Part shown: positions 1-7,193 of the stretch, piece by piece
Position numbering within the stretch: the first letter of the stretch is position 1
How the letters are laid out: every line of letters begins with the position of its first letter
Assembly (NCBI GenBank): GCA_022758925.1
Contig: JAEMQF010000289.1
Location: forward strand, 1-37,105
DNA from: Burkholderiales bacterium
GTDB taxonomy: Bacteria; Pseudomonadota; Gammaproteobacteria; Burkholderiales; Burkholderiaceae_C
Length of the DNA stretch: 37,105 bases
Reading direction: 5' to 3'
Program-made: the position numbers and the translations under genes
Notes under the pieces: generated by a model
What the model saw: the letters and a program-made list of their open reading frames with translations, nothing else
Databases searched by the model: none
Told to the model about the DNA's origin: nothing

Positions 1-204
1 GCGTTCATCGTCATCATTCCCATCTTGCTCGACAACGTGCCGATGATGATCGGCGTCCCGCTCGACACGGCTTTGGCATCGCATATGACGTTCATGATCT
101 TTGGCGCGTTGATCGTGTTCTTTCTGATCGCCGAACCCCATGGCTTGGCACGGCTTTGGTCGGTGGGCAAAGAAAAACTGCGCCTGTGGCCATTCCCGCA
201 CTGA
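1..204 (+). CDS. livM: Branched-chain amino acid-type ABC transporter permease, LivM family (3' end only)
   Basis: The reading frame is open from the window edge and ends at TGA 202-204, giving the last 67 residues of a membrane protein. Two hydrophobic stretches are visible (around AFIVIIPILL and MTFMIFGALIVFFLIAEP), then a basic tail with RLWSVGKEKLRLWPFPH at the end. The ending IAEPHGLARLW is typical of LivM-type permeases, where it follows the last membrane segment. Together with the binding protein and LivF ATPase downstream it would form a HAAT-family importer in the inner membrane. The N-terminal part lies outside the window. The family call rests on the tail motif and the context. Confidence 0.8.
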   Translation, partial: AFIVIIPILLDNVPMMIGVPLDTALASHMTFMIFGALIVFFLIAEPHGLARLWSVGKEKLRLWPFPH

Positions 205-338
205 GAAGATCAGGCATGCCATACCCGCCCAATCCCCGAGCGTCCGAACTCGGCACCCAACCTTGTCTGCAACGCGTTCTCGAAACGTCTTCACCGCGCA
301 CTGACGAGTGCTTTCCCCACCACCTCTGGAGGTTTTGA

Positions 339-1676
339 ATGAAACTGCGATCCCTCGCTCTTGCGGCTGCTGTCGCGGCCACCGGCATGAGCACCCTTTT
401 CAGCACTCCCGCCGTGTTCGCACAGGCCAAGGAGCAGTTCTTTCCGGCGCTGGTGTATCGCACCGGCGCTTATGCACCCAACGGCGTGCCCTTTGCCAAT
501 GGCTACGTTGACTACCTCAAGTTGATCAACGCGCAAGGCGGCATCAACGGCGTGAAGGCGATCTGGGAAGAATGCGAAACCGGCTATGCCACCGACAAGG
601 GCGTCGAGTGCTATGAGCGCTTGAAGGGCAAGAACGGCGGCGCCACCGTCATGCACCCTCTTTCCACCGGCATCACGTTTGCGCTCACCGAAAAAGCCCC
701 CGGCGACAAGGTTTCCATCATCACATCGGGCTACGGCCGCAGCGAATCGGCCGATGGCGGTGTGTTCAAGTGGAACTTCCCGCTCGTCGGCACCTACTGG
801 GTCGCCGCCGACATCTTGACCCAGTACGTTGGCAAGAAGGAAGGGGGCCTGGACAACCTCAAAGGCAAGAAGATCGCGCTCGTTTACCACGACAGCCCCT
901 ATGGCAAGGAGCCGATCGCGCTGCTCCAGGAGCGCTCCAAAATGCACGGCTTCGAGTTGATCCTGTTGCCGGTTGCCCACCCCGGTGTCGAACAGAAGTC
1001 GACATGGCTGCAAATCCGCCAGAACCGCCCGGACTACGTGTTTCTGTGGGGCTGGGGCGTGATGAATTCGACCGCCCTGAAGGAAGCGGTGGCGACGGGC
1101 TACCCGCGCGAGAAGATGTACGGCGTGTGGTGGTCCGGCGCCGAGCCCGACGTGAAGGACGTGGGTGACGGTGCCAAGGGCTACCAGGCACTGGCGCTGC
1201 AGCATGGCGCTGAGCCGAACTCCAAAGTCGTCAAAGACATTCTCGACAAAGTGCACGCCAAGGGCCAAGGCACGGGACCGAAGGAAGAAGTCGGTCAGGT
1301 GCTGTACATGCGTGGCCTGTCGGCTGCGATGTTGTCGGTCGAAGGCGTGCGCCGTGCCCAGGAGCGTTTCGGCAAGGGCAAATGGGTCTCCGGTGAACAG
1401 GCGCGCTGGGGCTACGAGAACCTTGCGCTCGACCAGAAGAAGCTCGACGCCCTTGGCTTTGCCGGCGTGATGCGCCCCGTGTCAACCTCGTGTGCCGACC
1501 ACATGGGTGCGTCTTGGGCGCGTGTGCACACCTGGGACGGCGCGAAGTGGAACTTCACGTCCGACTGGCTGCAGGCCGACGAGTCCATCCTCAAGCCGAT
1601 GGTGCGGGCAGCGGCTGACAAGTATGCCGCCGAGAAGAAGCTGACGCGGCGTACACCCGAGGACTGCCAGTCCTGA
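339..1676 (+). CDS. ABC transporter periplasmic substrate-binding protein, branched-chain amino acid/amide type
   Basis: A 445-residue secreted binding protein of the LivJ/LivK-like superfamily (Peripla_BP_6). Residues 1-29 form a Sec signal peptide (MKLRS, a hydrophobic Ala-rich core, then AVFAQA with likely cleavage after an Ala). The mature part has the usual two-lobe content, for example GKKIALVYHDSPYGKEP at the start of a Rossmann-like lobe. The start is set by GGAGG at 328-332, six bases before ATG 339. It lies between livM and livF, so it should deliver ligand to that permease. The ligand cannot be read from sequence. The neighbouring acyl-CoA-ligase-like gene suggests an aromatic or other carboxylic acid rather than Leu/Ile/Val, but that is inference. 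Confidence 0.9.
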   Translation: MKLRSLALAAAVAATGMSTLFSTPAVFAQAKEQFFPALVYRTGAYAPNGVPFANGYVDYLKLINAQGGINGVKAIWEECETGYATDKGVECYERLKGKNGGATVMHPLSTGITFALTEKAPGDKVSIITSGYGRSESADGGVFKWNFPLVGTYWVAADILTQYVGKKEGGLDNLKGKKIALVYHDSPYGKEPIALLQERSKMHGFELILLPVAHPGVEQKSTWLQIRQNRPDYVFLWGWGVMNSTALKEAVATGYPREKMYGVWWSGAEPDVKDVGDGAKGYQALALQHGAEPNSKVVKDILDKVHAKGQGTGPKEEVGQVLYMRGLSAAMLSVEGVRRAQERFGKGKWVSGEQARWGYENLALDQKKLDALGFAGVMRPVSTSCADHMGASWARVHTWDGAKWNFTSDWLQADESILKPMVRAAADKYAAEKKLTRRTPEDCQS

Positions 1677-1701
1677 ACGTTCGGCTCACGGTTGTCAGGC
1701 T

Positions 1702-1786
1702 GTGGGCGCAGCACTGGGCTGCGCCCACCTTCGCCCCCCTCCGGGAAGGAGGGGTCAGCGACACGTCAAGCCCCGCCTCGCGGGGC
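1702..1786 (+). repeat. Three tandem GC-rich hairpins between binding-protein gene and livF
   Basis: Three perfect inverted repeats follow each other in the 165-base gap. The first is an 11-bp stem at 1702-1712/1718-1728 (GTGGGCGCAGC, 5-base loop). The second is a 7-bp stem at 1736-1742/1748-1754 (CCCCTCC, 5-base loop). The third is a 7-bp stem at 1770-1776/1780-1786 (GCCCCGC, 3-base loop). None is followed by a U run, so they are not classical intrinsic terminators. Hairpins in this position are known in other ABC operons to protect the upstream binding-protein mRNA and lower distal expression; that role here is inferred. Confidence 0.7.
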
Positions 1787-1841
1787 CGCCATTTCCCGGG
1801 GACCTGTTCAAAGTGCCGCGTGCCGCACCTTGAGGCGTCGA

Positions 1842-2660
1842 ATGGACCCATGCATGAGCAATATTCTTCTCAACGTCAACGGCATAGAGGTCATCTACAA
1901 CCGCGTGATCCTGGTGCTCAAGGGCGTTTCATTGCAGGTGCCCGAAGGCAAGATCGTGGCGCTGCTGGGCGGCAATGGGGCGGGCAAGACCACAACCTTG
2001 CGCGCGGTGAGCAATCTGCTCGCGGGTGAGCGCGGCGAGGTCACCAAGGGTTCGATCGAACTGCGCGGCGAGCGCATCGAAAGATTGAGCACGGCCGCGA
2101 TGGTTGACCGCGGTGTGATCCAGGTGATGGAAGGGCGCCATTGTTTCGCGCACCTGACGATCGAAGAAAATCTGCTGACCGGTGCCTACACGCGCAAGGA
2201 CGGCAAGACCGCGGTCGCGCAGACGCTGGACAAGGTCTACGCCTACTTTCCGCGGCTGAAAACGCGCCGCGCGTCGCAGGCCGCTTACACCTCAGGCGGC
2301 GAGCAGCAGATGTGCGCGATCGGCCGAGCCTTGATGGCAAACCCGAAAGTCGTGCTGCTCGACGAGCCGTCGATGGGACTGGCACCGCAGATCGTCGAAG
2401 AGGTGTTCGAAATCGTGCGCGATCTGAACACCAAGGAGCGCACGACATTCCTGCTCGCCGAACAGAACACGAACATGGCGCTGCGCTACGCCGACTATGG
2501 CTACATTCTCGAAAACGGGCGCGTGGTGATGGAGGGCATTGCCGACTCGCTGCGTGAGAACGAAGACGTGAAGGAGTTTTACCTGGGCGTCGGTGGCGGG
2601 GATCGCAAGAGCTTTCGTGAGGTCAAGAGCTACAAGCGGCGCAAGCGCTGGCTTGCATGA
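1842..2660 (+). CDS. livF: Branched-chain amino acid-type ABC transporter ATP-binding protein, LivF family
   Basis: Cytoplasmic ATPase subunit that powers the LivHM-type permease. From the start used here (272 residues) the Walker A motif GGNGAGKTT is at about residues 43-51, the ABC signature is the degenerate SGGEQQM, and Walker B is VVLLDEPSMGLAP. The basic C-terminal tail KSYKRRKRWLA extends past the usual LivF end; I have seen such tails in LivF copies linked to AMP-binding enzymes. Start choice: GAGG at 1832-1835 is six bases before ATG 1842. The alternative ATG 1854 (MSNILLN, 268 residues) matches the family N-terminus but is 18 bases from that site. A much longer in-frame extension upstream runs through the hairpins and is not credible. 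Confidence 0.9.
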   Translation: MDPCMSNILLNVNGIEVIYNRVILVLKGVSLQVPEGKIVALLGGNGAGKTTTLRAVSNLLAGERGEVTKGSIELRGERIERLSTAAMVDRGVIQVMEGRHCFAHLTIEENLLTGAYTRKDGKTAVAQTLDKVYAYFPRLKTRRASQAAYTSGGEQQMCAIGRALMANPKVVLLDEPSMGLAPQIVEEVFEIVRDLNTKERTTFLLAEQNTNMALRYADYGYILENGRVVMEGIADSLRENEDVKEFYLGVGGGDRKSFREVKSYKRRKRWLA

Positions 2661-2675
2661 CTCCAGGAGCACGAC

Positions 2676-2948
2676 ATGGCCCATGCCGATGCGAAGGCAC
2701 TCGAACCGCATTTGCCGCTGCTGCGGCAGCTGCGCGAGATCAAGGGCATCAAGGAAGTGCGGCCGGGCATCTTTTACCTTCGAGGCTCGGCCTTCCTGCA
2801 CTTTCACGACGAACAAGGTGTGCTTTCGGTCGATTTGAAGAAGCCGGGGGGCTCCGGGTTCGACCGTTACGCCATCGCCACGCCACCTGATCAACGCAAG
2901 CTTGTTGACGCCGCGAAGCGCCGTGCCGCCCGCGCCGACGACGATTGA
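2676..2948 (+). CDS. Small conserved-looking protein of unknown function
   Basis: A 90-residue soluble protein with no signal peptide or membrane segment. AGGAG at 2665-2669 sits six bases before ATG 2676, and the gene is packed between livF (15-base gap) and the ligase-like gene (6-base gap), so it is clearly translated as part of the operon. It begins with a charged helix (PLLRQLREIKGIKEVRPG) and has a beta-rich core, FYLRGSAFLHFHDEQG, then LSVDLKKPGGSGFDRYAIATP. The core recalls small proteins annotated as luciferase-like (DUF5519), but I cannot confirm this. Its fixed place between transporter and adenylating enzyme suggests an accessory role in the same substrate pathway. Confidence 0.75.
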   Translation: MAHADAKALEPHLPLLRQLREIKGIKEVRPGIFYLRGSAFLHFHDEQGVLSVDLKKPGGSGFDRYAIATPPDQRKLVDAAKRRAARADDD

Positions 2949-2954
2949 ACTCCG

Positions 2955-4211
2955 ATGCATTACGACGCACTCGAAACCCGCGAGCCCGCCGAGCGCGAAG
3001 CCGCATTGTTCGCGGCCTTGCCAAAGCAGGTTGCGTTGGCCAAGCTGAAGAGCGCGGCTTTCGGCGAGATGCTCGCTGACGTCGACCCCGCCACGGTCAA
3101 CAGCCGCGCGGCGCTGGCCCGCCTGCCGGTCATGCACAAGAGCGAACTGATGGAACGCCAGAAGAAGTTGCGCGGCGTGGACGTGTTCGGCGGCTTCTCA
3201 ACCATCGGCTGGGGCCAGCGACGCGGCGCGGTGCGCGTGTTCAGCTCACCGGGGCCGATTTACGAGCCCGAAGGGTTGGCGCCGGACTACTGGCGCATGG
3301 CACGTGCCATTTTTGCGGCAGGGTTTCGCGCCGGTGACCTGGTGCACAACAGCTTCAGCTACCACTTCACGCCAGCGGGCTCGATGATGGACACCGGCGC
3401 GCGTGCCATCGGTTGCACTGTCTTCGCCGCCGGTGTCGGGCAGACCGAAATGCAGGTCCAGGCGATCGCCGAGTTGCAGCCTGCCGGCTACATAGGCACA
3501 CCGAGTTTCTTGAAGATCATCCTGGAAAAGGCGACCGAACTCGGCGTTGGTGTGAGTTCGTTGAAGAAAGCGCTGGTCGGCGGAGAAGCATTTCCGCCGA
3601 GCTTGCGCGACTGGCTGGGCGGGCGCGGCGTCGCCGCCTACCAAAGCTATGCCACGGCAGACCTCGGCTTGGTCGCATATGAAACGCCTGCGCGTGAAGG
3701 CCTGGTGCTCGATGAAGGCGTGATCGTCGAAATCGTACGGCCTGGAACCGGCGAGCCTGTGGCCGATGGCGAAGTGGGCGAGATCGTCGTCACCTCGCTC
3801 AATCCCGACTACCCGTTGCTGCGCTTCGGCACGGGCGATCTGTCGGCGATTCTTCCGGGGCCTTGCCCGAGCGGCCGAACCAACCGCCGCATCCGCGGCT
3901 GGCTTGGACGCGCCGACCAGACGACGAAGGTGCGTGGCATGTTCGTGCACCCGAGCCAGGTCGCCGAGGTGGTGCGCCGCTATCCCGAAGTCGGCCGGGC
4001 GCGCCTGATGATCGAAGGCGAGATGGCGAATGACCGGATGACGTTGCATTGCGAAACGAGCATGAGCGCCGTTGCCGCCGAAGGCTTGCGCGAGCGCATT
4101 GCGGAGTCGATTCGCGACGTGACCAAATTGCGCGGCGAGGTGGTGTTTTGCGCCGCAGGCAGTCTGCCCAACGACGGCAAGGTGATCGACGACGCGCGCC
4201 GCTATCAGTGA
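2955..4211 (+). CDS. Phenylacetate-CoA ligase-like AMP-forming enzyme (PaaK superfamily)
   Basis: A 418-residue member of the adenylate-forming acyl-CoA ligase family; PaaK proteins activate aryl acids with ATP and CoA. Visible motifs are FSSPGPIYEP at 96-105 in place of the usual Ser/Thr/Gly-rich phosphate loop, YATADLGLV around 232-240 (A5 region), RFGTGDLS at 290-297 with the ribose-binding Asp, GRADQTTKVRG at 318-328 (hinge region) and a C-terminal NDGKV whose Lys409 fits the A10 catalytic lysine. It is slightly shorter than typical PaaK (about 430-440). No strong Shine-Dalgarno is seen, but ATG 2955 is six bases after the preceding stop, consistent with coupling. The substrate is unknown; the transporter genes upstream suggest that it activates the imported acid. 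Confidence 0.85.
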   Translation: MHYDALETREPAEREAALFAALPKQVALAKLKSAAFGEMLADVDPATVNSRAALARLPVMHKSELMERQKKLRGVDVFGGFSTIGWGQRRGAVRVFSSPGPIYEPEGLAPDYWRMARAIFAAGFRAGDLVHNSFSYHFTPAGSMMDTGARAIGCTVFAAGVGQTEMQVQAIAELQPAGYIGTPSFLKIILEKATELGVGVSSLKKALVGGEAFPPSLRDWLGGRGVAAYQSYATADLGLVAYETPAREGLVLDEGVIVEIVRPGTGEPVADGEVGEIVVTSLNPDYPLLRFGTGDLSAILPGPCPSGRTNRRIRGWLGRADQTTKVRGMFVHPSQVAEVVRRYPEVGRARLMIEGEMANDRMTLHCETSMSAVAAEGLRERIAESIRDVTKLRGEVVFCAAGSLPNDGKVIDDARRYQ

Positions 4212-4257
4212 AATCTGCGAGCCCGCCGATCGGGCAGCGTTTGCCCCGGGATTTGCA

Positions 4258-4665
4258 GTGTCTTGCCCAAACACCAGCCCCCCGATGTCCACGCGCAGAC
4301 CCCTGGTTGTTGTTGACAGCATCACGCAGGCGCTGGGCGGTGCGCAGGGCGCGGTCATCGTGTGCGGCTCGCATGGCGGGATCAATTCGGGGCGCTTCGC
4401 GCTGCTCGCCTCACCCTGCGCCGTCGTGTTCAACGACGCCGGTGGTGGGTTGGACGCTGCGGGCATCGCCGCGCTCGGACTGCTTCAAGACGCGGCGATT
4501 GCGGCATGCACAGTGGCGCACACCAGCGCACGCATCGGCGACGCGCACTCTACCCTGCAGATGGGGCGGCTCACGCATTGCAATGCGACCGCGGCTGCCT
4601 TGGGGGCGCACGCCGGAATGACTTGCGGCGAATGGATCGAACTGCTCGTGGCGCTCGAACCTTAG
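4258..4665 (+). CDS. Conserved-looking small protein of unknown function with CGSHGG motif
   Basis: A 135-residue protein if it starts at GTG 4258, or 126 if it starts at ATG 4285 (MSTRRPLVVVDS). Neither has a clear ribosome site, so the start is open. The body looks like a single alpha/beta domain: VVVDSITQALGG, then VIVCGSHGGINSG (a glycine-rich turn after a beta strand), VVFNDAGGGLD, a helix, then SARIGDAHS and LTHCNATAAALG. The Cys, His and Asp in these turns could form a small active site, but I do not recognise the family well enough to name a reaction. It follows the ligase-like gene by 46 bases on the same strand and is probably the last gene of that operon. It is convergent with the CDF gene. 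Confidence 0.7.
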   Translation: MSCPNTSPPMSTRRPLVVVDSITQALGGAQGAVIVCGSHGGINSGRFALLASPCAVVFNDAGGGLDAAGIAALGLLQDAAIAACTVAHTSARIGDAHSTLQMGRLTHCNATAAALGAHAGMTCGEWIELLVALEP

Positions 4666-4679
4666 CAGGCTGCCGGGCT

Positions 4680-5570
4680 TCAGAGCGAGTCCGCAGCGTC
4701 GTCGAAGTGCGCCTCCACGTTCATCGGCAGCAGTTGGATCGACGCCCGAAGGCCCGGCACTTCACTCATCAGTGCCTGTTCGACCGACTTTCGCAGCGCC
4801 GCAGCGCGTCCGAGCGACCAGTTCGAGGGCATGTGCATGTGCATGTCGACGAAAAGGCGACGGCCAGCGCGGCGGGTGTTGATGTGGTCGAAACGGATCG
4901 CGCCGTGGGCAAACTGCGCCAGCGTGAGGTCAATCTTCGAGCGCTCTGCCGGCTCCACCGCAGCATCCATCAGGCCCTCGACGGAACGCCACGCCAGTCT
5001 TGCCCCTTCACGCAGGATGTTGAGTGCGACGCCGATGGCCAGCAGCGGGTCCAGCCATAACCAGCCCGTCATCTGTACCAGGCCGAGCCCGATGACGACG
5101 CCGGCGGAAGTCCAAACGTCGGTGTAGAGGTGGCGCGCGTCGGCTTCCAGCGCGATCGAGCGGTGTTCAATTGAGGCGGCCATCATGCGCCGGGCCAGTG
5201 CCGCATTGAGCATTGAACTGAGGACCGCCAGCGCCAAGCCCCAGCCCAAAGCCTGCAGCGCCTGGGGATGAAACAGGCGCTGTACGGCGGCCCAGATGAT
5301 GCCGGCGGCGGCAGCAACGATGAGCAGACCCTCGAAGCCGCTCGAGAAGTATTCGGCCTTGCTGTGGCCGAAGGGGTGGTCGTCGTCGGCCGGGCGCTGC
5401 GCGATTGTGACCATCAGAATCGCGAACAGCGCCGATGCGAGGTTGACGAACGACTCCATGGCGTCGGACAGCAATCCGACGGAGTCGGTGATCCACCAGG
5501 CGGTGGTTTTCATTGCGATCGTCGCGACAGCCGCGACGACCGACAGTTTGAGCAGCGTTTGAACTTGCAT
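4680..5570 (-). CDS. Cation diffusion facilitator (CDF) family divalent metal transporter
   Basis: A 296-residue inner-membrane protein that exports divalent metal (Zn, Fe, Co or similar) in exchange for protons. There are six hydrophobic segments in the first about 200 residues. The CDF signature SVGLLSDAMES lies in TM2 (Asp36). DDDHPFGHSKAEYF is in the TM2-TM3 loop. HLYTD (His147, Asp151) in TM5 gives the HxxxD half of the metal site. The C-terminal domain (about 205-296) contains RLFVDMHMHMPS, the usual cytoplasmic dimerisation fold. The TM2 position four after Asp36 is Ser, so a standard DxxxD pair is not evident and the metal cannot be predicted. It starts at ATG 5570, downstream of the DUF5329 gene on the same strand. 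Confidence 0.88.
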   Translation of the reverse strand: MQVQTLLKLSVVAAVATIAMKTTAWWITDSVGLLSDAMESFVNLASALFAILMVTIAQRPADDDHPFGHSKAEYFSSGFEGLLIVAAAAGIIWAAVQRLFHPQALQALGWGLALAVLSSMLNAALARRMMAASIEHRSIALEADARHLYTDVWTSAGVVIGLGLVQMTGWLWLDPLLAIGVALNILREGARLAWRSVEGLMDAAVEPAERSKIDLTLAQFAHGAIRFDHINTRRAGRRLFVDMHMHMPSNWSLGRAAALRKSVEQALMSEVPGLRASIQLLPMNVEAHFDDAADSL

Positions 5571-5596
5571 GGGCTGACCAGGGGCCAGAGCTGGGG

Positions 5597-5962
5597 TCAG
5601 TGCTTGCGGTCCATTCGCTTGAGCTCGTCACCCAGGAATTGCGCCAGAGGCACGGTCTTGCCGTCGGCGAATCGAGCCGTGTAGGGCTGGCCGGTCATGC
5701 TCGACTTCGTCGCGATCTCGTCGATGAATTGCTGTGCGGTCGAGATATGCCCACCCATCGCCTTCATCTTGCCGCGCATGAAGTCGGCGGCGTCTTCGCA
5801 CGAGTAGTCGCTGCCATTTCGAACGAATATGACGTCGTGGCGCGATCGAACATATTCGATGAGCCGGTCGATGCGCACCTGCTCGGCGGGTGACACAGCA
5901 GCCAGCGCCGGTGCCGGCAGCATACCCATGGCCCAGCACAGGACGCGCCGGCGCGGATTCAT
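5597..5962 (-). CDS. DUF5329 family secreted protein (YfeK-like)
   Basis: A 121-residue protein with a Sec signal peptide (MNPRRRVLCWAMGMLPAPALA, cleavage near residue 21). The mature part has features I associate with DUF5329: a helix EQVRIDRLIEYVRSR, then VIFVRNGSDYSCEDAADFMRGKM, and FIDEIATKSSMTGQPYTARFADG. The single Cys in YSCEDA is conserved in my memory of the family. Function is unknown; location is periplasmic. The start codon overlaps the tyrS stop by four bases (5959-5962), so it is translationally coupled to TyrRS, although no functional link is known. Confidence 0.8.
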   Translation of the reverse strand: MNPRRRVLCWAMGMLPAPALAAVSPAEQVRIDRLIEYVRSRHDVIFVRNGSDYSCEDAADFMRGKMKAMGGHISTAQQFIDEIATKSSMTGQPYTARFADGKTVPLAQFLGDELKRMDRKH

Positions 5963-7182
5963 GTTTCGAGCGTGATCCGCGCAAACTTGCGTTTGCCCAC
6001 CTGGACCACGTAGATTCCGCGACCCAGCTTGAGGCCCTTGTCGCTCACCACACTGCCGTCGACGCGAACACCCGACTGCTCGACAAGCCGCAGCGCTTCG
6101 CTGCCCGAGGCTGCGAGATTGGACAGTTTCAAAAGGGCGCCGATGCCCAGCGGCGCGCCACGCAGCGTAAGTTCGGCGATCTCGTCGGGCACGCCACCGC
6201 GGGCTCGAGTGTGAAAGTCGAGCTCGGCGGCGTCAGCGGCTGCGGCACTGTGAAATCGGGTCGTGATTTCCCTGGCCAAAAGTACCTTCGCCTCCTTGGG
6301 GTTTCGCCCGGCCCGGACCTCCTGCTGCAGCTTCGAGATCTCGACTTCGCTGAGAAAACTGAGCAGCTGGAAATAGCGCCACATCATGTCGTCGCTGATC
6401 GACAGCAACTTGGCAAACATCTGGTCGGCGGGCTCCGTGATGCCGATGCAGTTGCCCTTGCTCTTGGACATTTTCTCTATGCCGTCCAGCCCTTCCAGCA
6501 GCGGCATCGTCAGGATGCATTGCGGCTCCTGACCGTATTCGGCCTGCAACGTGCGGCCGACGAGCAGGTTGAACTTCTGGTCCGTGCCGCCGAGCTCGAG
6601 GTCGCTCTTGAGTGCCACCGAGTCGTAGCCCTGCATGAGCGGGTAGAGCAACTCGTGCACGCTGATCGGCGTCGCGGCCTTGATTCGATTCGTGAAGTCG
6701 TCGCGCTCGAGCATTCGCGCAACGGTGTACTTGGCCGCGAGTTCGATCATGCCGCGTGCGCCGAGCGGGTCACTCCATTCGGAGTTGTAGCGAACCTCGG
6801 TTTGGTCCGGGTCGAGCACCAGACTGGCTTGTTTGTAGTAGGTTTGGGCGTTGGCCTCGATCTGTTCACGTGTCAGCGGCGGGCGCGTTGCATTGCGCCC
6901 GGAGGGGTCGCCGATCATCGACGTGAAGTCGCCGATGAGAAAGATTACCGTATGCCCCAGGTCCTGAAGCTGGCGCAACTTGTTCAAGACAACGGTATGG
7001 CCAATGTGTATGTCGGGGGCGGTGGGGTCCAGGCCGAGCTTGACGCGCAGTGGCACGCCTCTTGCAGCTGAACGAGCGAGTTTTTTTTGCCACTCGGATT
7101 GCGGCAACAATTCACTACAACCGCGGAGCGACACAGCCATCGCGTGACGCACCGCGTCAGTTACTGGATACTCGATTGTCAA
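5959..7182 (-). CDS. tyrS: Tyrosyl-tRNA synthetase
   Basis: Class I aminoacyl-tRNA synthetase charging tRNA-Tyr, cytoplasmic, 407 residues. The ATP-binding HIGH motif is at 59-62 (DIHIGHTV), GDFTSMIGDPSG is at 84-95, and KMSKS is at 237-241. A C-terminal S4-like RNA-binding domain occupies about 345-407. This is the type with intact KMSKS and the long N-terminal segment VTDAVRHAMAVSLRGCSELLP. The start is TTG at 7182: an in-frame TAG lies four codons further upstream, so no earlier start exists, and homologues as I remember them keep residues 3-14. The alternative is ATG 7140 (MAVSLRG). No good ribosome site is visible for either. The TTG is only 11 bases from the divergent M23 start. Confidence 0.95.
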   Translation of the reverse strand: MTIEYPVTDAVRHAMAVSLRGCSELLPQSEWQKKLARSAARGVPLRVKLGLDPTAPDIHIGHTVVLNKLRQLQDLGHTVIFLIGDFTSMIGDPSGRNATRPPLTREQIEANAQTYYKQASLVLDPDQTEVRYNSEWSDPLGARGMIELAAKYTVARMLERDDFTNRIKAATPISVHELLYPLMQGYDSVALKSDLELGGTDQKFNLLVGRTLQAEYGQEPQCILTMPLLEGLDGIEKMSKSKGNCIGITEPADQMFAKLLSISDDMMWRYFQLLSFLSEVEISKLQQEVRAGRNPKEAKVLLAREITTRFHSAAAADAAELDFHTRARGGVPDEIAELTLRGAPLGIGALLKLSNLAASGSEALRLVEQSGVRVDGSVVSDKGLKLGRGIYVVQVGKRKFARITLET

Positions 7183-7193
7183 GGTGGGGCTCT

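Noticed and set aside
1692-1853. N-terminal extension of livF through the intergenic hairpins
   Set aside because: The extra residues are Arg/Pro/Ser-rich, encoded by inverted repeats, and have no ribosome site; LivF homologues begin near 1842-1854.
5890-7071. Plus-strand open frame of 393 codons opposite tyrS
   Set aside because: Antisense shadow of tyrS; no ribosome site and no domain-like sequence, while tyrS has all its motifs.
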